DNA of 45,410 nt from an uncultured Methylophaga sp. (GCA_937877715.1 CALEHW010000055.1:1-45410), one strand, 5' to 3'. Counted from the stretch's first letter, positions 24,871-32,675 are shown. Program-made: numbers and translations. The notes: a model not told the origin generated them from the sequence alone.

Positions 24871-25887
24871 TTACTCACTCCCCTTTACCCGGATCGTGAG
24901 CCGTTCACCCTGTCTGCCGCTCTTGTAGAACGGTTCCAGATTGATTCCTGCATCCTCTACCGCCTTGGTATCAAGAGACTTGCGCCCATTAACCAGACTG
25001 TAGGAGACTGACCAAAGATCATTTTTTGCCCCTTTAGTGTTATGTTCCCGGAGGAAAGTTTTGATCTCCTCCTCTATCTGTTTCTTCTCAACAGTCAATT
25101 CCTTGATCTCAAGGTCTGTGTTATTACGCTCCATCACCATCTCCTCCAACTCCTCCTCCAACTCCAGTGGAAGGGTAGGGGTCTTGTCTGATGGATAACT
25201 ATTGATCACTGCATTACCACACCCCTCGGTGTACCCACAGTACCGACACTCGTCCCCCCATGCGCCCTCAGCATGGAGTAACGATGGGTCATTGCTTGTA
25301 AACACCTGTTTGGCCCTACGATGTGCCTGTAACAGGGTCTCCTCATCCCTCTCCACCTCATGTTGGAGGATCTGACTAAAGTCAGAGGCATTGACGTAGA
25401 TCAGCACTGCTCGATTTGGGGAATGGTTCGTTAATTTATTGAACAGCTCAATCTGGAGCTGCGCTTGGAAGATATGTTGCTCTTTCGGTTTGTCCATGTT
25501 GGAGCGTGGGTCGAGGCTTTTAATCTCAACAACCACCTCCTCACCATCCTCAGTAACGTACAAGCCGTCCGGAGTTGCCGATACCTGTCCATCAATCAGG
25601 GTTGTTTGCCTTCCCCCGGTGTAGAGGTACTCAGCCCCAGACGGCATTCCCTCGGTTATGATATTCACCACCCAATCCTCCACCAAATGTCCTCTGGCGA
25701 AGAACCCCCATCCCTCAATGTAGTCCGGGTCTGTAGGCTCCCCATGTTTGGCGAACCAAGAACGTCTTATGCACATACCAACCTCTGAACCACCGAGGGT
25801 CAGGTTACGGTCATGGTGAGAGCCGTCCTCTTTGAAGAATGCGGTCTTGCGATGCGATGCGGTGTTAAGGATGATTGTCTTGAGCAT
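24871..25887 (-). CDS. Cas4/RecB-like PD-(D/E)XK exonuclease with Fe-S cysteines
   Basis: 338 residues. The nuclease core is TPDGLY (D107), VEIKS (E121, K123) and QAQLQIELF (from Q141). Four cysteines are placed as in Cas4/AddB-type iron-sulphur nucleases: C39 near the N-terminus and C214, C217, C223 near the end of the core. A coiled coil (LELEEELEEMVMERNNTDLE) and a small beta-rich C-terminus follow. A 5'-3' recombination exonuclease is the likely role. The start has little ribosome binding site but follows the previous stop by 7 bases. Confidence 0.85.
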   Translation of the reverse strand: MLKTIILNTASHRKTAFFKEDGSHHDRNLTLGGSEVGMCIRRSWFAKHGEPTDPDYIEGWGFFARGHLVEDWVVNIITEGMPSGAEYLYTGGRQTTLIDGQVSATPDGLYVTEDGEEVVVEIKSLDPRSNMDKPKEQHIFQAQLQIELFNKLTNHSPNRAVLIYVNASDFSQILQHEVERDEETLLQAHRRAKQVFTSNDPSLLHAEGAWGDECRYCGYTEGCGNAVINSYPSDKTPTLPLELEEELEEMVMERNNTDLEIKELTVEKKQIEEEIKTFLREHNTKGAKNDLWSVSYSLVNGRKSLDTKAVEDAGINLEPFYKSGRQGERLTIRVKGSE

Positions 25888-25894
25888 AGGTAGT

Positions 25895-26158
25895 TTATTG
25901 GTGTGATGGGTAGTAAGTGCCGTACTCGGCCTTGTTGCAGGCCAATTTCCATATAAACTCGTTTAGTACCTGAGCAAATCGTGGGCCGATAAGGTCTGTC
26001 TTCATCTGCTTGAGAATGGAGATGAATTTCTCATCTTCCATCAGGTCTACGGTGAATTGGTGGTAGTCATCAAATGCAGCAGGGTCGTTATCCCACTGCG
26101 TATAGAGCTGTACATATATAAGGTCACGCTCGTATTCGAGATCTTCTGCTGGGGTCAT
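25895..26158 (-). CDS. First gene of the PL operon, unknown
   Basis: 87 residues; GGAG lies 8 bases before the ATG, about 60 bases after the predicted PL start. The N-terminal half is acidic and aromatic (DLEYERDLIYVQLYTQWDND). It is in the usual place of lambda N but is not Arg-rich, so an N-type antiterminator is unlikely. No family is recognised. Confidence 0.65.
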   Translation of the reverse strand: MTPAEDLEYERDLIYVQLYTQWDNDPAAFDDYHQFTVDLMEDEKFISILKQMKTDLIGPRFAQVLNEFIWKLACNKAEYGTYYPSHQ

Positions 26159-26218
26159 ACTTATCTCTCCATTTGCCTCTTTAGGCGTTAATTAAAATCA
26201 GGTCTGTGATGACTTGAT

Positions 26219-26276
26219 GGATAAAATATTACATTATGTAATTGTTAGAGTCAATACATAATGTAATATTTTATCC
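26219..26276. repeat. OL: 22-bp perfect inverted repeat with two operator sites
   Basis: Bases 26219-26240 and 26255-26276 are exact reverse complements around a 14-base centre. Each arm holds an operator: ATTAC-ATTAT-GTAAT at 26228-26242 and AATAC-ATAAT-GTAAT at 26253-26267. The half-sites match those at OR beside cro, so both should bind CI and Cro. Confidence 0.8.
26226..26254 (-). promoter_or_regulatory. PL, early leftward promoter
   Basis: Minus strand TTGACT (26254-26249), a 17-base spacer and TAATAT (26231-26226). The two operators cover the -10/spacer and the -35. The leader to the first gene at 26158 contains GCCT-AAAG-AGGC, a small boxB-like hairpin, but no clear boxA is seen. Confidence 0.8.
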
Positions 26277-26357
26277 GAGACGAAACCTACCTCTAACTGA
26301 GATATAAGATTATGAGGATTTTATGGGTTTATATGAGTAGTGCGGCCTTAGCCATAG

Positions 26358-27065
26358 TTACTCCAAGTCCCGGATAACCTGACGAACCACCCCTACGATT
26401 ACTGCATCCGTAAGCATCTCCATAATAGGGTAGCGTTGGTTATCTGGTTGGAGGTATTTACGACCCCCATCAATGACGAGGCGTTTGCAGGTAGCTTCTG
26501 TGTTGTGGTTTTGGCGAACCACTACGATGGAGTTGTTCTTGGGGTCCCTATTAGGGTCTACTATGATAATAGAACCATTAGGTATCGCTGGTTCCATAGA
26601 GTCTCCATGTATATGTAGGGCAAACGCCTTATCATCTACCTTGGCTGTGGTGACAACCCAATCCTCAGCATCATTTGGGATGAATCTGTCTACAACCTCC
26701 CCCCAGTCTCCGGCAGTAGTCCAAGAGATAAGAGGAACCTTTCGTTGAATTTTTGGTGGGGGAGGGGTAGCCACAAAGGACATAAAATTGCTTGAGGGGG
26801 GTTGGTTGAGCATGCCTCTATGGGGGGTTCTTCTGCTGCGAGGAACTACTCCACTATCCAATAAACCTCCCCCAGCCAACAGCCACTCGGTAGGTACACT
26901 CAAAGCAACTGCTATCTTCTCTGCATCAGTATACGATGGCTCTCTGGCCCCTGTCTCATAATGAGAGATCCTGCTTTGTGATTGCCAGCCGCACAATTGA
27001 GCTAGTGCTGGTTGCGATAACCCCCTATCTTTTCTTGCCAATTTAATACGTTTTCCGATATTCAT
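26358..27065 (-). CDS. cI: CI-like repressor with LexA/S24 autoprotease domain
   Basis: 235 residues. N-terminal XRE-type HTH (IGKRIKLARKDRGLSQPALA, then QSQSRISHYETG). The C-terminal S24 domain has the self-cleavage site TTAGDW (A118-G119), catalytic Ser156 (HGDSMEP) and Lys194 (CKRL). It lies between OL and OR, transcribed opposite to cro. RecA-stimulated self-cleavage and SOS induction follow from the family. The maintenance promoter is not clear; OR2 lies about 36 bases upstream of its start. Confidence 0.92.
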   Translation of the reverse strand: MNIGKRIKLARKDRGLSQPALAQLCGWQSQSRISHYETGAREPSYTDAEKIAVALSVPTEWLLAGGGLLDSGVVPRSRRTPHRGMLNQPPSSNFMSFVATPPPPKIQRKVPLISWTTAGDWGEVVDRFIPNDAEDWVVTTAKVDDKAFALHIHGDSMEPAIPNGSIIIVDPNRDPKNNSIVVVRQNHNTEATCKRLVIDGGRKYLQPDNQRYPIMEMLTDAVIVGVVRQVIRDLE

Positions 27066-27100
27066 TTCGGTATTACCTCACAAATACCCACAAAAATCTT

Positions 27101-27150
27101 CTTACATATCGTAATGTTCTATTGACTTGAAACATTACATATCGTAATGT
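27101..27150 (+). promoter_or_regulatory. OR operators and PR promoter for cro
   Basis: PR: TTGACT (27122-27127), 17-base spacer, TAATGT (27145-27150). OR sites: ATTAC-ATATC-GTAAT at 27134-27148 covering the -10, and CTTAC-ATATC-GTAAT at 27101-27115, 33 bp apart. A 19-bp perfect direct repeat beginning TTACATATCG starts at 27103 and 27136. The start codon of cro follows the -10 by 7 bases. Confidence 0.85.
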
Positions 27151-27157
27151 TCTTCTT

Positions 27158-27370
27158 ATGCAGATACTAAAAGATTACCGTGAACAACATGGCTTCACTC
27201 AATTGGAAATGGCTGGGAAGTTGGGGGTTTCACAATCAATGATTCAACTGGTGGAGAATGGAAAACGAGGGTTAGGACGACAAGCCTCATACAAACTCCA
27301 CCAACTAGATCCAAAGGTCTTCAAATTAGATCTCCTCCTCTGCCCTGATTGCGCCCCCAAAGCGGCCTAA
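27158..27370 (+). CDS. cro: Cro-like repressor
   Basis: 70 residues. An XRE-type HTH takes up residues 5-40 (YREQHGFTQLEMAGKLGVSQ, then SMIQLVENGKRG). A Cys pair (LLCPDCAPKAA) ends the chain. It is divergent from cI, with OR between. There is no ribosome binding site; the ATG is at the expected transcription start, suggesting a leaderless message. Function as Cro is inferred from family and position. Confidence 0.85.
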   Translation: MQILKDYREQHGFTQLEMAGKLGVSQSMIQLVENGKRGLGRQASYKLHQLDPKVFKLDLLLCPDCAPKAA

Positions 27371-27384
27371 ATTTAATTAGCATT

Positions 27385-27633
27385 ATGGAGGGAGTATCTC
27401 AAACTGGGAAGGAAAGAACAGGAAAGAACAGGCAACGAATAGATTCTGCGCTGCTTGAGGCGGGGAAACGTGCCGCATTAGCCTCTGAGATGGGGATCTC
27501 TGAGGGGCAACTATCAAAGATGGTCAACGGCAGCATCAATCAGTGGTGCAAACTACTGGAGCTACTGAGATTGGAAATCCGGGAGGTGGCTTACATTGAG
27601 GGGTTGGAACGGCTGCTGAAAGAAAAACTTTAA
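27385..27633 (+). CDS. cII: CII-like transcription activator
   Basis: 82 residues from the ATG at 27385 (MEGVSQTG); an upstream start would overlap cro. RQRIDSALLEAGKRAALASE, then GISEGQLSKMVNGSINQWCK, matches the CII HTH pattern and length, in the place of lambda cII. Direct repeats of the lambda TTGC type were not found, so its targets here are unknown. Confidence 0.75.
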   Translation: MEGVSQTGKERTGKNRQRIDSALLEAGKRAALASEMGISEGQLSKMVNGSINQWCKLLELLRLEIREVAYIEGLERLLKEKL

Positions 27634-27641
27634 CCAAAACA

Positions 27642-27678
27642 AAACCCTGCTCGGTTGATAGCCATATGAGCAGGGTTT
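27642..27678 (+). terminator. Hairpin between cII and the replication gene
   Basis: AAACCCTGCTC and GAGCAGGGTTT form a perfect 11-bp stem with a 15-base loop. T-richness is modest on the + side and better on the - side (TTTTGTTTTGG), so it may act both ways. It corresponds to the tR1 position in lambdoid phages. Confidence 0.6.
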
Positions 27679-27704
27679 CATCATTAAGACAAGGAGAATT
27701 ATAC

Positions 27705-27737
27705 ATGGATATTGTGGGGGCGCACAATGATGAGTGA
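27705..27737 (+). CDS. Ten-codon leader ORF before the replicase
   Basis: ATG at 27705 follows AAGGAG at ideal spacing, and the frame (MDIVGAHNDE) ends at TGA 27735-27737, which overlaps the start of the replicase gene (ATGATGAGTGA). It is the best ribosome binding site in the region, so the leader probably couples translation to the replicase. It could also be a chance remnant. Confidence 0.4.
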   Translation: MDIVGAHNDE

Positions 27738-30700
27738 GCAGAAAGATACGCCGACTAAGTTGCTCACTCCAAAGACTATTGCAGAGGAGTTGGGGGGTGC
27801 AACACAGGAGGGGGAGAGTTGGTTAGCATTCTGCCCCTCCCATGAAGACACTACAACCCCTTCACTGGTTATTAGTAAAGGAAGCAAGGCAGGAAATGGG
27901 TTAATGGTTCATTGTCGGGCCGGATGTAAATCCCGAGAGGTGATTCGTGCATTGGATGAGAGATCATTGTGGCCTTCCAAGCAGCGTAAGAAACGTAAAG
28001 AGAAGCAGGCAGAGTATAACTACTACCTTGCTGATGGGACGTATGCTTTCACCAAAGTCCGGTTTCTCAAATCTACTGGGGACAAGACATTCGAGATTGG
28101 GAGGCATGATAAGGATGCGTCTAATGGTTGGAAGAAAGGGCTTCCTAAACTAACCCACAAACTACTCTATAAACTCCCTGAACTGATTGAATATGACCCA
28201 GATCGGGTTATCTTCATTGTTGAGGGCGAGAAGGATGTGGATAACCTGATTGCATTAGGTTGTCAGGCTACCTGTAACCATGATGGGGCGGGTGGTTGGA
28301 AGGATGACTTCAACCACTGGTTTGCGGGGTTGAATGTGGTGGTGCTGCCAGATAATGATCGTGCAGGAAGAGACCACGCCAAAGAGGTGGTTGAGAGTCT
28401 CAGTGGGGTTGTTAATAGTATACGGGTATTGGCCCTCCCAGATCTCCCGGAGAAGGGGGATGTGAGTGATTGGTTGGAGGCTGGAGGAGATCGTGAGGAG
28501 TTAGGGCGGTTGGTTGTAGAAAAGGCCGGGGAGTTTGAGGCTGATTGGCGAGACCAACTACTGATAACTGAGGGAGATAAACCAAAAGTCAAGAATCTTG
28601 AGTTTAATTATGTATTGTACCTCAGACACCATGAGGCATTTGAAGGGCAGCTACGTTACAACGAGTTCACTAATAACATTACTTATATAGGAGAGGAGTC
28701 TACTGAGACTACTGAGACACAGGTAATTTGCCGCCTCCAAGAGATGGGATTGACCGCAGGACGGGACAAGGTAGTTGCTGCACTCAAGTTAATAGCAATG
28801 GAGAACCCCTACGACCCTCTCAGGGACTACGTGGAGGAGCTTGTCTGGGATGGTACTCCAAGATTAAAGAGTTGGTTGCATGATTATATGGGGGCGAAGG
28901 TTCAATCTGACGAGTATCTGGAGTGTATAGGCACACGTTGGATGGTCTCAGGCATTGCCAGAGCAATGATTCCGGGATGTAAGGCTGACCAGTGGTTGAT
29001 TCTCGAAGGGGGGCAGGGAAAGAAGAAATCTACCGGATTGGAAGCATTAAGTCCTTATGAGAGATGGTTTCAGGACCAGTTGCCAGATGTTAGTAAAAAC
29101 ACTAAAGATGCAAAAATGTCCCTGTTTGGCCGCTGGGTGGTAGAGATTGCGGAGTTGGAGGCGATCCGTAAAGCAGATCAGGAGGCGGTGAAGAAGTTTG
29201 CCTCGTTGCGAATTGACCGTGAACGCCTCCCGTATGATCGTAGATACAGTGACCTTCCACGCAGATGTGTGTTTGCCGGAACCCATAATCCGGGAATAGA
29301 TGAGGGGTATCTAACTGATTCAACCGGGGCGAGGAGATTCTTGCCAGTAGATGTATCAGAGCTGGATGTGGCTGCAATTGCAAGGGATCGTGATCAGTTG
29401 TGGGCCGAGGCCAAGACGTTATTTGATGCAGGGGAGAGGTGGTGGACCGAACCTACAGATGCGGGGGTCTTGGACGAACAGCGTAAGAGATTCAAGACCA
29501 CAGAGTATGCAGAAGAGGCGTTTGATTACCTTGAATTTGAGCCAATTCAGTCACTGGAGATACCTCATCACGTTACGTGGCAGATGCGGGACACTCCTTT
29601 GGAGGTGTTCATTCCTAAGTATTTTTGGGCGGATCGGTTCGGTGAGCAGTGGGTAAAAGCACCATGGCAGGCTAAGAAAGATATCAATGGAGCGTTCCAA
29701 AATGCAGGGTGGAAAAAGGTCTATCAAAGGTTCCCAGAGCTTGCAAAAGACCATGAAGATGACACTAGAAAGATGCTTTCAGGGTGGCTCAACCTGTCTG
29801 GCTCAACCTGTCCTAGTGGAGGGGGTAATGGAGGGGGTAATGAAATACCAGATAAAAACAGTCAAGAAATAGAAACTCATAAAACCGAAAAAACAGGTGG
29901 TTTTAGACAGGTTGAGCCACAGGTTGAGCCACAGGTTGAGCCACAGGTTGAGCCACCAAAAACAGGTTGGGAAAACAAGGGTTTACCTCTAAATGGCTCA
30001 ACTGGCTCAACTACTATTAAGGTAAAAGACAAGGAAAAAGGAGAGGAGGGTATTGTAGAGGGTAATATAGAGGGTATAGAGAAAGAGGAAATGTTTGACA
30101 GACAGGTTGAGCCAAATCCCACTCTCTCCACGCACGGATTTACGAAGAATCAAGTAGTTACAGGTGAGGGGGTTGGTAACTCATTGAAACCCCAACCTGT
30201 TTTTTCTACGGTTAGCGATATAGGTGCGATGGTTGCGTTTTCAGACGGTCCAATCGGTTTGGATTTTGAAACTACCTCTCTGCAGCCGTTCGACGGGAGG
30301 GTGCGATTGATTCAAGTGTGGAGAGGGGGTGAGGGACATGTAGTGGATTTGGATCAGGTTGGTGGGTTGGAGGTATTGAAGGATGCGCTAGAGCCGGGAC
30401 ACTTCGTTGCGTTCAATGCCCAATTTGAACTTGCATGGTTGAGAGATGCAGGAATTCATGTCAAACGACTTGATGATGCGAAATTGGCGTATGCAGCACT
30501 TTATGGAGGAACTACCTCCTTGGAGAAGGCGTGTAAGCAGTTCCTTGGGGTTGAGCTGGATAAGATGTGGCAGAAATCGAATTGGAATGGGGAGCTTTGC
30601 GAGGAGCAGATCCAATATGCGATTGATGATGCTGTGTATGCCTTGAGGTTGTGGCAGTTATTTGTGCCTCAGATGGAAGAGCAGGAGGTTATTGGGGGAT

Positions 30701-31914
30701 ATGAGCTGTTGCGAAAGGCAATGTGGCCTCTTGCCTTAATGCAGGAGGCGGGAATGCAGTTTGATCTCAAGACTCATGTAGTGATGGTTGAGAAGCTGGA
30801 GCGGGGTAAAGAGTTGGCAGATCGGTGGTTACATACCCATGTACCTGATGTTCTTAATTGGCAAAGTACCAAACAGATCCAGACGTGGTTGCGGCCTTAT
30901 CTGGATCGTAAGGCACGATTTAAGTGGTCGAAGACCAATACTGGAAAGTTGTCGGTAGGGTCGCCTGCAATTCGTGAGGCGTTTTCCAATGGGATTGTGC
31001 CAAAAGAGCTGCAGCGAGTGTTTGCAGTGTATCTACTGCGGCAGAACCGGACTACATATCTCAAGACTTTTGGATCCTCACTTGCCAAACGAGTGCGGGA
31101 GGATGGTCGGGTCTATGGAAGTTTGCAGATTAGTGGGGCAGTGACTGGAAGGATGAGTTCATCAAAACCGAATTTGCAAAACTTCCCAAATAGTAAAGGG
31201 TTTAGGGAACTGTTTGTGGCAGGACCGGGGAACAAGATAGTGGTATGTGATTACAGCCAGATCGAGGTGCGGGTGGGAGGTATGTTGGCGGAGGAACCTG
31301 TACTAAGGGAAATTTTCAAGAAGGGGCATGATGTTCATACAGCTAGTGCTGCAATGATGTTCAACAAACCGATGGAAGAGGTTATGAAGGGGGAGCGTAA
31401 ACAGGCCAAGGGGCTGACGTTTGGTATGCAGTATGGGATGGGGACCAAGGCACTGGCGAAGATGTTGGGGTTGAGTGTGCGAGAAGCTGAGAGCCGGGTT
31501 AGGCAGTGGGAAGAGACTTATCCGCAGGTAGCCAAGTGGCGAAAAGATCAGGCAGTACAGGGAACTGAGGAGAAAGAGCTGTTTACAGCGGGGGGTAGAC
31601 GGATTCAGTTGCCAGAGAGGGTCTCTCCAAGTATCTGTTACAACTATCCGGTGCAGGGAAGTGCTGCAGATGTGATGTATGCCGCCTTGAGGATTCTGGC
31701 GGAAGAGGTTGAGATTGAGAAGAAGTTGGGGGTCTGGAAGATGTTGACGGTGGTACATGATGAGGTGGTGATGGAGGTCCCGGAGAGGGAGGCTGGTGAG
31801 GCTGCCAAGGTTTTAGAGGATTGCATGATTGCTGGATATTTTGCAGTTTTCCCTGATGCGGATGCTACAGGGTTGGTCGATGCCTCAATTGGTGATAACT
31901 GGGCTGCCAAGTGA
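27727..31914 (+). CDS. Fused primase-helicase-family A DNA polymerase
   Basis: 1395 residues from the ATG at 27727 (the ATG at 27730 or TTG at 27712 are also possible). Order: a zinc finger with C36, H39, C63 and C67; TOPRIM with VEGEKD (E166) and DND (D209, D211); a VirE/SF3-like helicase, about 350-620, with Walker-type EGGQGKKKST (428-436, Lys433 where Gly is usual); a hydrophilic linker, about 685-830; a 3'-5' exonuclease with LDFETTS (D846, E848), FNAQFE and YAIDDA; then family A polymerase motifs DYSQIEVR (D1175), R1224-x3-K1228-x3-F1232-x3-YG and VHDEV (D1345). The frame is open throughout. It would unwind, prime and copy phage DNA in one chain. The linker DNA contains iterons. Confidence 0.93.
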   Translation: MMSEQKDTPTKLLTPKTIAEELGGATQEGESWLAFCPSHEDTTTPSLVISKGSKAGNGLMVHCRAGCKSREVIRALDERSLWPSKQRKKRKEKQAEYNYYLADGTYAFTKVRFLKSTGDKTFEIGRHDKDASNGWKKGLPKLTHKLLYKLPELIEYDPDRVIFIVEGEKDVDNLIALGCQATCNHDGAGGWKDDFNHWFAGLNVVVLPDNDRAGRDHAKEVVESLSGVVNSIRVLALPDLPEKGDVSDWLEAGGDREELGRLVVEKAGEFEADWRDQLLITEGDKPKVKNLEFNYVLYLRHHEAFEGQLRYNEFTNNITYIGEESTETTETQVICRLQEMGLTAGRDKVVAALKLIAMENPYDPLRDYVEELVWDGTPRLKSWLHDYMGAKVQSDEYLECIGTRWMVSGIARAMIPGCKADQWLILEGGQGKKKSTGLEALSPYERWFQDQLPDVSKNTKDAKMSLFGRWVVEIAELEAIRKADQEAVKKFASLRIDRERLPYDRRYSDLPRRCVFAGTHNPGIDEGYLTDSTGARRFLPVDVSELDVAAIARDRDQLWAEAKTLFDAGERWWTEPTDAGVLDEQRKRFKTTEYAEEAFDYLEFEPIQSLEIPHHVTWQMRDTPLEVFIPKYFWADRFGEQWVKAPWQAKKDINGAFQNAGWKKVYQRFPELAKDHEDDTRKMLSGWLNLSGSTCPSGGGNGGGNEIPDKNSQEIETHKTEKTGGFRQVEPQVEPQVEPQVEPPKTGWENKGLPLNGSTGSTTIKVKDKEKGEEGIVEGNIEGIEKEEMFDRQVEPNPTLSTHGFTKNQVVTGEGVGNSLKPQPVFSTVSDIGAMVAFSDGPIGLDFETTSLQPFDGRVRLIQVWRGGEGHVVDLDQVGGLEVLKDALEPGHFVAFNAQFELAWLRDAGIHVKRLDDAKLAYAALYGGTTSLEKACKQFLGVELDKMWQKSNWNGELCEEQIQYAIDDAVYALRLWQLFVPQMEEQEVIGGYELLRKAMWPLALMQEAGMQFDLKTHVVMVEKLERGKELADRWLHTHVPDVLNWQSTKQIQTWLRPYLDRKARFKWSKTNTGKLSVGSPAIREAFSNGIVPKELQRVFAVYLLRQNRTTYLKTFGSSLAKRVREDGRVYGSLQISGAVTGRMSSSKPNLQNFPNSKGFRELFVAGPGNKIVVCDYSQIEVRVGGMLAEEPVLREIFKKGHDVHTASAAMMFNKPMEEVMKGERKQAKGLTFGMQYGMGTKALAKMLGLSVREAESRVRQWEETYPQVAKWRKDQAVQGTEEKELFTAGGRRIQLPERVSPSICYNYPVQGSAADVMYAALRILAEEVEIEKKLGVWKMLTVVHDEVVMEVPEREAGEAAKVLEDCMIAGYFAVFPDADATGLVDASIGDNWAAK
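29785..30114. repeat. ori: Iteron cluster, candidate replication origin
   Basis: CAGGTTGAGCCA occurs four times in perfect tandem (29908-29955) and again at 30103-30114. Its reverse complement TGGCTCAACCTG occurs twice with a 14-bp period (29785, 29799), and the 9-bp half TGGCTCAAC twice (29994, 30003). Purine-rich, A-rich DNA follows. All lie in the replicase linker. In lambda the origin iterons also lie inside the initiator gene, so an origin is a reasonable inference. Confidence 0.65.
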
Positions 31915-32201
31915 TGCGGGAGAAGGTGATTGAGAAATATCTGGTTGATCAGGTTAAGCAATGTAGCGGGAAGGCTCCGAAGTTCTCTTCCCCTGCCAAT
32001 CGGGGAGTGCCAGATCGGTTGGTTCTGCTCCCCGGAAAACCTGTTGCCTTTGTTGAGTGTAAGGCTTCCAAGGGGCGGTTGAGTAGATTGCAGGAGAAGT
32101 GGGTAAGTGAGTTGAGGGCGATGGGGTACATTACCGAGGTAGTGGATAGTCGTGAGGGGGTGGATGCGTTTATGGAGAGAATGTTGTGCGAGTCACTTTG
32201 A
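31914..32201 (+). CDS. VRR-NUC domain nuclease
   Basis: 95 residues; ATG at 31914 overlaps the replicase stop as TGATG. It matches the VRR-NUC fold: NRGVPDRLVLLPGK (catalytic D), AFVECKASKGRLSRLQEKW (E-x-K), then a C-terminal helix. Stand-alone VRR-NUC proteins are found in phage replication modules and act on branched DNA in studied cases. The role here (junction or primer processing) is inferred. Confidence 0.88.
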   Translation: MREKVIEKYLVDQVKQCSGKAPKFSSPANRGVPDRLVLLPGKPVAFVECKASKGRLSRLQEKWVSELRAMGYITEVVDSREGVDAFMERMLCESL

Positions 32202-32569
32202 AATGTGTGAGGAGAATGACGGCATACTGGTGGATGTATCAGGATCGGTGTGAGGATCTGTTGGGCCGCAGTTCGCTTGGATACCCCTCAGAGACCGCAG
32301 AGAGCCGCTACGAGCGAGAAGGGGGTGCAAGAGGTAGTGGTGGAGGGAGTAGGGCTAAGGTTCCCTGTAGGGCTTTAGATGAGCTGAGGATGGGGTATGA
32401 GTTAGAGGAGATTGATCGAGCAATGAGGATGATGCCAAAGGAGTACAGACAGGCATTGGAAGTTGATTATCGGGGAGCAGTGAAGCAATCACAGCGAGTA
32501 CGACACAAAAATATGCTGCAACAGGTGGTCATTTGGTGGAGTGGGTGGTCTGCGCAAAAAGTGGCCTAA
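32186..32569 (+). CDS. Q-like late transcription regulator (antiterminator)
   Basis: 127 residues from the GTG at 32186, which has GGAG 8 bases before it; an ATG at 32216 is the alternative. The core GYPSETAESRYEREGGARGS, then a sigma-region-like helix set (DRAMRMMPKEYRQALEVDYR), resembles phage late antiterminators or sigma-70 region 4 proteins. A promoter and terminator follow within 110 bases, as with lambda Q and PR'-tR'. The identification rests on pattern and position. Confidence 0.6.
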   Translation: MRVTLKCVRRMTAYWWMYQDRCEDLLGRSSLGYPSETAESRYEREGGARGSGGGSRAKVPCRALDELRMGYELEEIDRAMRMMPKEYRQALEVDYRGAVKQSQRVRHKNMLQQVVIWWSGWSAQKVA

Positions 32570-32580
32570 GTAATTGATAC

Positions 32581-32609
32581 TTGACATGGATATCCGAATA
32601 TGATAGGGT
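32581..32609 (+). promoter_or_regulatory. Candidate late promoter (PR'-like)
   Basis: Perfect TTGACA (32581-32586), 17-base spacer, weak -10 TAGGGT (32604-32609). Transcription should begin near 32616, next to a small hairpin TGGGG-ATTTTG-CCCCA (32620-32635). It is followed by a terminator before the first late gene. Confidence 0.65.
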
Positions 32610-32645
32610 TCTGGCAACTTGGGGATTTTGCCCCACAAATTTACG

Positions 32646-32675
32646 CCCCGTTACCAGTTTCTGGTACGGGGTTTT
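32646..32675 (+). terminator. Terminator ahead of the late genes (tR'-like)
   Basis: CCCCGTTACCAG and CTGGTACGGGG pair with one bulged T and a TTT loop, then TTTT. It lies about 30 bases past the predicted late start and before terS, so late transcription would need antitermination. Confidence 0.8.

Noticed and set aside
24530-24928. Plus-strand frame of 132 residues
   Set aside because: Antisense of the early gene at 24173-24841; no ribosome binding site and no recognisable domain.
25895-26158. Lambda N-type antiterminator
   Set aside because: It is in the N position but acidic at the N-terminus with no Arg-rich RNA-binding motif, and no clear nut boxA is seen.
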